A stretch of DNA of 8,834 nucleotides from JACQAI01 sp035507915 (GTDB lineage: Bacteria > Pseudomonadota > Alphaproteobacteria > Elsterales > Elsteraceae), in the NCBI GenBank assembly GCA_035507915.1, contig DATJNS010000218.1:1-8834 (forward strand). The letters run 5' to 3'. Position 1 is the stretch's first letter. Each line of letters begins with the position of its first letter. Made by a program: the position numbers and the translations under genes. The notes below the pieces were generated by a model. The model had not been told where the DNA came from. It did not search any database and worked only from the letters and a program-made list of their open reading frames with translations. Of this stretch, positions 1 through 5,783 are shown in pieces.

Positions 1-200
1 GAGATCGCGGCGTTGGTGCTGAGCGGGCTGTAGACCGTGATCACGTCGGCGAACACCGCGGCGAACACGAACAGCGCCATCAAGGCCGCGCCGATCGCGC
101 CCAACGGATAGCGGCGCACGAAGAAGCGGAGCTGGCCCCAGCCGCCGCGCGCATGGGCACCCGCCTTGGCCAATTCACTGTCGACATCGACGGCGTACAT
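1..200 (-). CDS. Dipeptide/oligopeptide ABC transporter permease, DppC/OppC type (N-terminal part)
   Basis: This is the first 66 codons of an inner-membrane permease subunit that runs off the left edge. It begins MYAVDVDSELAKAG, followed by a basic stretch (LRFFVRRYP, about residues 24-32) and a hydrophobic segment at about 33-55 (GAIGAALMALFVFAAVFADV). That layout matches the OppC_N domain found at the start of DppC/OppC/NikC permeases; the catalytic-ATPase-contacting EAA loop would lie outside the window. The ATG at 200 sits 10 nt after the stop of the preceding DppB-type gene, with a GAGGGCAGGG Shine-Dalgarno in the gap. The pair is the usual B-then-C order of this transporter family. The family is clear, but the substrate (dipeptide, oligopeptide, nickel, opine or other) cannot be told from this fragment. 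Confidence 0.85.
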   Translation of the reverse strand, partial: MYAVDVDSELAKAGAHARGGWGQLRFFVRRYPLGAIGAALMALFVFAAVFADVITVYSPLSTNAAI

Positions 201-210
201 GGCCCTGCCC

Positions 211-1158
211 TCAGTCGCCGTAGCGGATGCGCGGATCGAGCGCCGCGTAGGTCATGTCGACGACGAAGTTGATCGTCACGACGATCACGGCGATGAACAT
301 CACCAGGTTCTGCACGATCGGGTAGTCCCGCCAGCGGATCGCCTCGACCAGGTAGCGCGCGACGCCGGGGATGTTGAACACCGTCTCGGTGACGATCAGA
401 CCGCCCATCAGGAACGCCGCCTCGATGCCGATCACGGTGATGATCGGCAGGATCGCGTTGCGCAGCGCGTGGTGGAAGTTGACCGTCGTCTCCGATGCGC
501 CCTTGGACCGCGCGGTGCGGATGTAGTCCTGGCGCATGACCTCGAGCATCGAGGAGCGCGTCAGCCGCATCATCAGGGCCGAGCTGCGGAATCCCACGGC
601 GGCCGCCGGCACGCTGAACAGCAGGAGCTCGTCCCATGCCGTCGCCGGCGGCTCGGTGTAGATCGGAATCGTGCCGAAGCGCGCGACGAACGCCATCAGG
701 ATCAGGAGCCCGAGCCAGAACGCGGGCATCGACAGGCCGCTCAGGCTCACCACGCGCAGCAAATAGTCGAGCGGCGTGTTCTGGCGCACCGCGCTCACGA
801 CGCCGAGCGGCACGCCGATCAGCACCGCGAAGCCGAGCGCCAGGCCGGCGAGCTTGGCGGTCGTCGGGATGCGCGGCGCGATCTCCTCGATCGCCGGACG
901 CTCGGTGACGTAGGAATAGCCGAGGTCGCCGCGGGCCAGGCCGCCGATCCAGGCGGCGTACTGGACCGGAATCGGCTTGTCGAGCCCGAACGCCTGCTCG
1001 AGATCGTGCTTGTCCGACTCGCTGACCATGCCGGCGGCGTCGAACAGGATGTCGGCGATGTTGCCCGGCACCACACGCAGCAGCACGAAGATGATCATCG
1101 AGATCCCGAACAGCGTCACGAGCATCAGGCCGAGGCGCCGGATCAGGTACGACGTCAT
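211..1158 (-). CDS. Dipeptide/oligopeptide ABC transporter permease, DppB/OppB type
   Basis: A complete 315-aa integral membrane permease, the normal length for DppB/OppB. It starts MTSYLIRRLGLMLVTLFGIS, the typical N-terminus with a first membrane segment at about residues 9-29 followed by RVVPGN. Further hydrophobic segments lie at about 103-123, 139-160, 178-196, 236-258 and 281-302. The cytoplasmic EAA-type loop that docks the ATPases is visible at about 211-236 (DYIRTARSKGAS, then ALRNAILPII), and the C-terminus ALDPRIRYGD is typical. The ATG at 1158 is chosen because GGGGAGGGGAGAGC lies directly upstream and the family N-terminus begins there; the frame stays open further upstream but is not protein-like. 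It should form a heterodimer with the DppC-type protein encoded next. No binding protein or ATPase gene lies in the window, so the substrate is unknown. The downstream position after an amidohydrolase suggests uptake of the compound that enzyme acts on, which is an inference. Confidence 0.93.
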   Translation of the reverse strand: MTSYLIRRLGLMLVTLFGISMIIFVLLRVVPGNIADILFDAAGMVSESDKHDLEQAFGLDKPIPVQYAAWIGGLARGDLGYSYVTERPAIEEIAPRIPTTAKLAGLALGFAVLIGVPLGVVSAVRQNTPLDYLLRVVSLSGLSMPAFWLGLLILMAFVARFGTIPIYTEPPATAWDELLLFSVPAAAVGFRSSALMMRLTRSSMLEVMRQDYIRTARSKGASETTVNFHHALRNAILPIITVIGIEAAFLMGGLIVTETVFNIPGVARYLVEAIRWRDYPIVQNLVMFIAVIVVTINFVVDMTYAALDPRIRYGD

Positions 1159-1333
1159 GCTCTCCCCTCCCCGGCGCCGGCGTTCGCGGCGGCTCGTCGG
1201 TCCGGACGGCGCCTGTCGGCGTCCTCCGTCATGCGGGCCATTGGCCGCGATGGTGACATTCTTCCGGCGGGCCTGCCAGCGCGTCGTGCGCCTCGGCCAG
1301 GACGACCTTCGACGAACGCGCCCCGCGACGCGC
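1159..1333. other. Intergenic gap between amidohydrolase and permease genes
   Basis: This 175-bp gap separates the amidohydrolase stop from the permease start. The final part carries the strong GGGGAGGGGAGAGC ribosome site of the permease. I see no convincing sigma-70 promoter or hairpin followed by a T-run. A 34-codon minus-strand frame (ATG at 1259, stop at 1155) ends in an ATGA overlap with the permease start. Its product (MSPSRPMARMTEDADRRRP...) is Arg/Ala-rich and has no good ribosome site, so I do not call it a gene. Confidence 0.5.
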
Positions 1334-2674
1334 CTAGTGACGCGCGCCCGGCATCGGCGGCGGGCGCGGGCCGACCCGCCGCTGCACGCCGGCGAACGGA
1401 CGGGTGACGCCATAGGGCCGGCTGTCGGCCGGCAGCAGGTCCGACAAGAGGCCGCAGTCCGGCACGATGACGTCGCCGTCCTTCAGCACCAGCCGCGGCA
1501 CCCAGCGCGTGTCGACCGCGATGCGCTCGCCCTCGGAGTCGGTGAAGGTCCACGGGCCGTCGACCCGTTCGAGCACGGTCAGGTTCGCCGGATTGCCCGG
1601 TGTCAGCGCGCCGATCGTGTCGTCGCGCAGCACGCGCGCCGGTGCTGCGGTCATGCGCGCGACCACGTCGGGCAGCGCCATGCCGAGCGCGACCAGCTTG
1701 TTGGCCGCGCCGAGCAGGCTGTAATCCAGGATCGAGAAATCGTGATAGCTGTTGAAATCGCCGTGCACGTCGCTGCCGATGGTGTCGGGATAGATGCCGG
1801 CCTCCATCATCATGCGGGCGATGCGGAACGACAGGTTCACGCCGTGTCCGAGGTCGAACAGCACGCCCTGGTCGCGCGCCGCGCGCACGACGTCGGGCAC
1901 CGTGTTGCTCTTGCCGACGATGCCGTCCGGCATCGAGCTGTAGACGTGCGCCAGCACGTCGCCCGGCTTGAGATGCGGCAGCACCTTGGGCAGCACCGTC
2001 TCGGGCGTCGGGCGATGCGCCTCGTCGACCGGGAACAGCTCGCCGGTGTGGACGTAGAGCGGCAGGTCGGCGCGCTTGCCGGCCTCGACCGCCTTGAGGA
2101 ACACGGCGAGATCCCAGTGCGACTGCGAGCCCGACTCGCCGTGGCACTTGATGCCGCGCACCAGGGTCGGGTGCTCGGCCGCGAGCGCCAAGAGCTCGTC
2201 GATCCGCACCATGCCGGGATTGTGCAGCGCCTCGCCCTCCATGCCGCCCTTGAGCGCGCCCGCGACGTTGATCGAGACGAACGCACGCACGTCGGTCTGC
2301 GCCGGCTCGACCACGAACGCCTTGAAGCCGCCGAACGTCCACACCCCGGTGCTGCCCTGGTCGACGATCGTGGTGGCGCCGGCCTGCACGCCGGCGGCGT
2401 CGGCCGGCACGCCGAAATTCGTCACCCACTCGTAGACGTGCACGTGCATGTCGACGAAACCGGGCGCGACCACCGCGCCGTCGAGATCGAGCGCGCTGCG
2501 GTGCGGCCGGCGCGCCAGATCGGGTCCGACCGCGGCGATGCGGCCGCCCTTGATCGCGACGTCGACGCGACCGTCGACGCGGTTCGCGGGATCGATCACG
2601 CGGCAGTTGGTGAGCACGCGATCGAACGCTCCGCCGTTCATGCCTCCCGCCGCCGGGGCATCCGTCATGGCCAT
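1334..2674 (-). CDS. Metal-dependent amidohydrolase, dihydroorotase-like / amidohydrolase-deacetylase family
   Basis: A 446-aa cytoplasmic enzyme of the amidohydrolase superfamily, expected to hydrolyse a cyclic amide or an N-acyl bond at a binuclear metal centre. The N-terminal beta-domain (FDRVLTNCRVIDP, about 17-30) leads into GFVDMHVHVYE with the HxH pair at H77/H79. K176 in GIKCHGESG is the likely carboxylated bridging lysine, H209 (YVHTGE) and H243 (LAHVYSS) are the next ligands, and D302 in GSDVHGD is the catalytic Asp. The run IYPDTIGSDVHGD and the later GPWTFTDSEGERI match the family formerly annotated as provisional dihydroorotases and now as amidohydrolase/deacetylases. About 40 residues follow the last recognisable strand (DGDVIVP), ending in a Pro/Arg-rich tail. 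Candidate starts are GTG 2689, ATG 2674 and ATG 2668; I chose 2674 for the GGCAGGGAC upstream. The substrate is unknown. A true pyrimidine dihydroorotase is unlikely given the catabolic neighbours. Confidence 0.87.
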   Translation of the reverse strand: MAMTDAPAAGGMNGGAFDRVLTNCRVIDPANRVDGRVDVAIKGGRIAAVGPDLARRPHRSALDLDGAVVAPGFVDMHVHVYEWVTNFGVPADAAGVQAGATTIVDQGSTGVWTFGGFKAFVVEPAQTDVRAFVSINVAGALKGGMEGEALHNPGMVRIDELLALAAEHPTLVRGIKCHGESGSQSHWDLAVFLKAVEAGKRADLPLYVHTGELFPVDEAHRPTPETVLPKVLPHLKPGDVLAHVYSSMPDGIVGKSNTVPDVVRAARDQGVLFDLGHGVNLSFRIARMMMEAGIYPDTIGSDVHGDFNSYHDFSILDYSLLGAANKLVALGMALPDVVARMTAAPARVLRDDTIGALTPGNPANLTVLERVDGPWTFTDSEGERIAVDTRWVPRLVLKDGDVIVPDCGLLSDLLPADSRPYGVTRPFAGVQRRVGPRPPPMPGARH

Positions 2675-2770
2675 CCTCGTCCCTGCCACTACCGGCGCAG
2701 TCTAGTGCACCACGGAGACCCGGAGAACACCGGGATCGCAGGTAGGGCCCTTATCCCCACGGATGAGCCG
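2675..2770. other. Intergenic gap upstream of the amidohydrolase gene
   Basis: This 96-bp gap is large enough to hold a second promoter for the amidohydrolase-permease part of the cluster. On the minus strand there is a short hairpin (CCCGG-TGTTCT-CCGGG) and, further on, a TAGACT at 2704-2699 that resembles a -10 box about 25 nt before the start codon. The hexamer 17 bp upstream of it (TTCTCC) is a poor -35, so a promoter here is only a possibility. There is no T-run to support a terminator for the preceding MmgE/PrpD gene. Confidence 0.35.
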
Positions 2771-4114
2771 CTACGGCACGACCAGTCGCATCAGCGCCGC
2801 GGCGTCGGGCAGGCGGTCGATCGTCCACACCGTCTCGATCACGCGGCCGGCGTCGCACCACGGCGCGACCGCGGCCACGACGTCGCGCAGCTTGGCCTCG
2901 AGATCGGCGTCGCTCAGCGGCCGCGCGAGGCTGCCGCGCCACGCCGCGACGCGTTCGTCGAGCGTGCGGCCGTCGGTCGTGCGCACGCTGACCGCGGCGC
3001 TCTCGACCGGGCATTGCGGATCGACCGCGGCCGACACCTTGGCGCGCAGCGCGCCGACCTCGGGCGCGTCGACGCAGTCCTGGCCGTACTGCACGATGCC
3101 GGCGGCGCCGTAGAGGAACGCCACGGCGGCGGTGTGCTGGAGGCTGACCCGCGCCTGGTGCGCGATCGTGACGTCCGGCCGGTCGGTGCGCTCGAGCAGC
3201 AGCGGATGGCCCGTGACCGTCACGTGCGCGATCTGGTCGGCGGTCAGGCGATGCGACGCGCGCAGCGCCAGGCAGGCGTCGATCACCGGAAACAGCACGA
3301 CGCCGCACGGCGACGGCTTGTAGGTGTTGTTGCGGATCTCCCAGACCGCGCCGAGATCGCGCACGACCGCGTCTGGGTGCGGCGTGTCGGTCGCCACGGC
3401 GATGAAGCCGCGCGCGCCCTCGATCGGCTGCGCGGGCCCGTCGACCCCCTCAGCGGCGAACAGCGCGGCCGCCAGGCCGTTGCGCGCCGCGTTGCCGACG
3501 CCGACGCTCTTCGAGCTCGAGCCCAGGTTCTCGATCAGCCCGCACGCCTGGGTCGCGGCGTTGCCGAGCGCCCACACCATGTGGTCCTCGTCGAGCCCCA
3601 TCAGCCGACCGATGCCGGCGGCGGCGCCGAACACGCCGCACGTCGCCGTGGTGTGCCAGCCGCGCCGATAGTGGCTGGGATGCAGCGCGTTGCCGATCCG
3701 GCACTCGGCGTCGATGCCGAGGATCAGCGCGTGCAGCAGGTCGCGACCGCCGACCGGCGCGTGCTCCGACCAGGCGAGCAGCGGGCTCGCGACCGCTGCG
3801 GTCGGGTGGATGACCGTCGGCATGTGGGTGTCGTCGAAGTCCTGCACGTTGACGGTCGCGGTGTTGAGGAAGGCCGCGCTCAGCACGTCGAGCCGCACCC
3901 GCTGGCCGACCACCGTCGCGGCGCGCGAGCCCGACAGCGGCGAGAGCACGCGCAACAGGCGCGCGATCAGGGGGTCGGCATGGCCGCTCAACGCCGCCGC
4001 GACGTAGTTCAGCAGCGAACGCCGGCCCTCGTGGCGCACGATCTCGGGCACGTCCTCCCAGCGCGACGTCGCGAGGAAGCGCGCGAGCGTGCGCGTGATC
4101 GCCGCCTCGCTCAT
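2771..4114 (-). CDS. MmgE/PrpD family protein
   Basis: A 447-aa cytoplasmic protein of the family that includes 2-methylcitrate dehydratase (PrpD), cis-aconitate decarboxylase and iminodisuccinate epimerase; these act on small polycarboxylates by proton abstraction. Visible family motifs are DFDDTH (92-97) followed by H103 in VIHPTAA, GWHTTAT with H154, K202 in SSKSVGVGNAARNG, and K266 in YKPSPCG, which is where the helical and lid domains meet the active site. The C-terminal lid domain spans roughly 265-400. Position 275 is Phe (VLFPVIDA) where I recall related proteins carrying His, which may alter chemistry. Its ATG overlaps the previous stop as ATGA and it has only a weak ribosome site, so it is probably translated by coupling. 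The specific reaction is not assignable: dehydratase, decarboxylase and epimerase are all possible. The context suggests action on an acid arising from, or feeding into, the beta-oxidation genes upstream. Confidence 0.9.
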   Translation of the reverse strand: MSEAAITRTLARFLATSRWEDVPEIVRHEGRRSLLNYVAAALSGHADPLIARLLRVLSPLSGSRAATVVGQRVRLDVLSAAFLNTATVNVQDFDDTHMPTVIHPTAAVASPLLAWSEHAPVGGRDLLHALILGIDAECRIGNALHPSHYRRGWHTTATCGVFGAAAGIGRLMGLDEDHMVWALGNAATQACGLIENLGSSSKSVGVGNAARNGLAAALFAAEGVDGPAQPIEGARGFIAVATDTPHPDAVVRDLGAVWEIRNNTYKPSPCGVVLFPVIDACLALRASHRLTADQIAHVTVTGHPLLLERTDRPDVTIAHQARVSLQHTAAVAFLYGAAGIVQYGQDCVDAPEVGALRAKVSAAVDPQCPVESAAVSVRTTDGRTLDERVAAWRGSLARPLSDADLEAKLRDVVAAVAPWCDAGRVIETVWTIDRLPDAAALMRLVVP

Positions 4115-4767
4115 CGGTGGCTACGCGCCTTGGCGACCTGGGCGCGCCGCGCCGGCAGATAGTTGGGATCGCCCAGCGCCTCGTAGAGCGCCTGGCTGAC
4201 GTCGTGGTGCGCCGCCAAGCCCGTGCGCTCGAGCAGCGCGATCGTGCCCTCCGGATAGCCGAGCCCCATCTTCAGCGTCGTGTCCATGTCGTCGGCGGTC
4301 GCGAGGCCTTCGTCGAGCCGGCGCAGCGCGGCATTGAAGAACGGCCGCAGCAGGCGATCGAGGATGCGGCCGGGAAAATCCCGGCACACCGCGATCTGCA
4401 AACCGGCGCCCTCGAACACGGCGCGCGCCGCGGCGAGCGCCGCCGGCGCGGTGTTGGGCTGGACGACCAGCTCGACCAGGTCCGACGGCTCGGCCTCGCC
4501 CAGGCGGAAGCGCGCGAAGCCGATCACGTTGGAGCCCTCGGTCGCGCGGCTCTCACCGGTGTGGACGCCCAGGCACTCGGTGCCGAGCTCGATCAGGATC
4601 GCGGGCCGCTCGGCGCGATGCGACAGGCTCGACAGCAGCCGCCCCGCGCGCGCGCCGAGCAGGACGACGACGTCGCCGTCGGCCGCGGCGTCGGCCAGCA
4701 GCTTGTGCGGCCCGGGAAACGAGCGGCTCACGCCGTCGATCATGATCTCGTAATGCATCGCGCTCAT
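4111..4767 (-). CDS. Stand-alone C-terminal domain of a PaaH-like 3-hydroxyacyl-CoA dehydrogenase
   Basis: A 218-aa protein that resembles the last part of long PaaH-type dehydrogenases, not a full enzyme. Residues about 130-205 form a 3HCDH helical domain (DFPGRILDRLL, then NAALRRLDEGLATADDMDTTL and GLGYPEGTIALLER). The first 125 residues look like the degenerate, nucleotide-motif-free Rossmann-like segment that links the two 3HCDH domains in E. coli PaaH. There is no GxGxxG motif and no NTS or HFFNP catalytic motif, and the position equivalent to the conserved Asn is D137, so it is unlikely to be active alone. It starts at ATG 4767, overlapping the dehydrogenase stop as ATGA, and its own stop overlaps the MmgE/PrpD start as ATGA. 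ATG 4758 is an alternative start. I infer that it is a partner subunit of the dehydrogenase encoded immediately upstream. It could also be an independent CoA-binding protein. Confidence 0.75.
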   Translation of the reverse strand: MSAMHYEIMIDGVSRSFPGPHKLLADAAADGDVVVLLGARAGRLLSSLSHRAERPAILIELGTECLGVHTGESRATEGSNVIGFARFRLGEAEPSDLVELVVQPNTAPAALAAARAVFEGAGLQIAVCRDFPGRILDRLLRPFFNAALRRLDEGLATADDMDTTLKMGLGYPEGTIALLERTGLAAHHDVSQALYEALGDPNYLPARRAQVAKARSHR

Positions 4768-5639
4768 GCCCCGAACATCCTGCCGGCCTCGTAGGTGTAG
4801 AAGCCGCGACCCGACTTGCGGCCGAGATGGCCGGCGGCGACCATGCGGCGTACCAGCGGCGGGCACGCCGCGCGCGGATCGCGCGTGACGCCGTAGAGCG
4901 CCTCGCACAACAGGATCTGGGTGTCGAGGCCGATCAGGTCGAGCAGTTCGCACGGCCCCATCGCGTAGCCCATGCCGACCTTGATCGCGCGATCGATCTC
5001 GGCCGGCTCGGCGACACCGGCTTCGACCAGGCGGATCGCGTCGTTGTTGAACGGCACCACGAAGCAATTGAGGATGAAGCCGGGATTGTCCTTGGTCTTG
5101 ACCGGACGCTGGCCCATCGCCTCGCACGCGGCCCACGCCGCGCCGAACGTCGCCTCGCTGGTGACCAGACCGGGTGACATCTCGACCAGCTTCATGAGCT
5201 GCGCCGGCAGGCAGAAATGCATGCCGATGAACCGGTCGGCACGCCCCGAGCCGCCGGCGATCTCGGTGATCGACAGGGTCGAGGTGTTCGACGCGAAGAT
5301 GGTGTGCGGCGGGCAGACCGCATCGAGCTCTCTGAACAACGCATGCTTGACCGCGAGGTCCTCGAAGACGGCCTCGATCACGAGATCGCACGCCCCGAGC
5401 TCGCCGATGGCGGTCGTGCCGGTGAGCCGTCCCATCACGGCCGGCAACTGATCGGCCGCCAGCCGGCCGCGCTCGACCGAGCGCTTGAAGAAGGTCTCGG
5501 TCTGCGCGCGCGCCCGCGCGAGCGTGTCCGCGCTGGTGTCGTAGACGATCGTGCGGAACCCCGCGCGCGCCGCGACGATCGCGATGCCCGACCCCATCGT
5601 GCCGCTGCCCGCCACGCCGATCGTCTTGATCTCAGGCAT
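4764..5639 (-). CDS. 3-hydroxyacyl-CoA dehydrogenase (3-hydroxybutyryl-CoA dehydrogenase type)
   Basis: A 291-aa enzyme of the length usual for single-unit 3-hydroxyacyl-CoA dehydrogenases, which oxidise (S)-3-hydroxyacyl-CoA to 3-ketoacyl-CoA with NAD in beta-oxidation. The N-terminal Rossmann domain has GVAGSGTMGSGIA (about 8-20). DLVIEAVFED (85-94) and SNTSTLSI with catalytic Ser120 follow. H141 in GMHFCLPAQLMKLVE and E153 form the catalytic pair, and N191 lies in PGFILN. The 3HCDH C-terminal domain runs from about 187 to 283 (GMGYAMGPCELLDLIGLD, then GRKSGRGFYTYE). Two signature positions differ: HFCLP instead of the usual HFFNP, and Cys192 where Arg normally follows the Asn. The ATG at 5639 is set by a perfect GGAGG with 6-nt spacing; that ribosome site lies inside an intergenic repeat. 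The stop overlaps the next gene (ATGA), which encodes the C-terminal PaaH-like partner. Confidence 0.92.
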   Translation of the reverse strand: MPEIKTIGVAGSGTMGSGIAIVAARAGFRTIVYDTSADTLARARAQTETFFKRSVERGRLAADQLPAVMGRLTGTTAIGELGACDLVIEAVFEDLAVKHALFRELDAVCPPHTIFASNTSTLSITEIAGGSGRADRFIGMHFCLPAQLMKLVEMSPGLVTSEATFGAAWAACEAMGQRPVKTKDNPGFILNCFVVPFNNDAIRLVEAGVAEPAEIDRAIKVGMGYAMGPCELLDLIGLDTQILLCEALYGVTRDPRAACPPLVRRMVAAGHLGRKSGRGFYTYEAGRMFGA

Positions 5640-5652
5640 CACCCCCCTCCCC
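5640..5652 (-). promoter_or_regulatory. Ribosome binding site of the 3-hydroxyacyl-CoA dehydrogenase gene, inside a repeat
   Basis: On the minus strand the sequence GGGGAGGGGGGTG directly precedes the ATG at 5639 and contains GGAGG six nt from the start. All but the last two bases belong to one 36-bp arm of the intergenic inverted repeat. The upstream C-rich segment of the same arm (CCCTCCCC, 5677-5670 read on the minus strand) is complementary to this site, so it can be masked by local pairing as well as by the full inverted repeat. Confidence 0.7.
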
Positions 5653-5677
5653 AACCCTCCCCCTCAAGGGGGGAGGG
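5642..5677. repeat. Inverted repeat arm, copy 1 (self-complementary, G/C-run rich)
   Basis: This 36-bp arm is an exact reverse complement of 5722-5757. Within it, CCCTCCCCC (5655-5663) and GGGGGAGGG (5669-5677) form a 9-bp hairpin with a 5-nt loop. On the minus strand, runs of 5, 3, 4 and 6 G separated by A, TT and A fit the pattern of a short-loop G-quadruplex. The arm ends 2 nt before the start codon of the 3-hydroxyacyl-CoA dehydrogenase gene and contains its Shine-Dalgarno sequence. Confidence 0.9.
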
Positions 5678-5721
5678 AGTGCGGTGAGCGGACGGCAGCA
5701 TCGTCATCAACTCCATCTGTC

Positions 5722-5757
5722 CCCTCCCCCCTTGAGGGGGAGGGTTGGGGAGGGGGG
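5722..5757. repeat. Inverted repeat arm, copy 2
   Basis: An exact inverted copy of 5642-5677, separated from it by a 44-bp spacer. Here the four G-runs lie on the plus strand. On the minus-strand transcript it sits 26 nt after the acyl-CoA dehydrogenase stop and can form the same 9-bp hairpin, or pair over its full 36 nt with copy 1. No T-run follows the hairpin, so it does not look like a simple intrinsic terminator. A REP-like or MITE-like element that protects or separates the two mRNA segments is more plausible, as an inference. Confidence 0.9.
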
Positions 5758-5783
5758 TAATGTACGAGCCCAGCACGATCGCC

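Noticed and set aside
1155..1259. A 34-codon ORF ending in ATGA overlap with the DppB-type permease.
   Set aside because: It has no ribosome site and an Arg/Ala-rich sequence without features, and the permease has its own strong ribosome site, so coupling is not needed.
2692..2730. A sigma-70 promoter before the amidohydrolase gene (TAGACT as -10).
   Set aside because: The matching -35 hexamer is poor, and in such GC-rich DNA a single fair -10 match is expected by chance. It is kept only as a remark in the gap entry.
977..4162. A plus-strand open frame of more than 1000 codons opposite the permease, amidohydrolase and MmgE/PrpD genes.
   Set aside because: Its translation is a low-complexity His/Arg/Asp-rich string with no recognisable domain. 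It mirrors high-GC third positions of the genes on the minus strand, all of which have clear family motifs.
5642..5757. Reading the inverted repeat as a rho-independent terminator.
   Set aside because: The hairpins are strong, but neither is followed by a run of T on the minus strand.
5637..5762. Target-site duplication that would prove insertion of the 116-bp element.
   Set aside because: The bases flanking the two arms do not show a convincing direct repeat.
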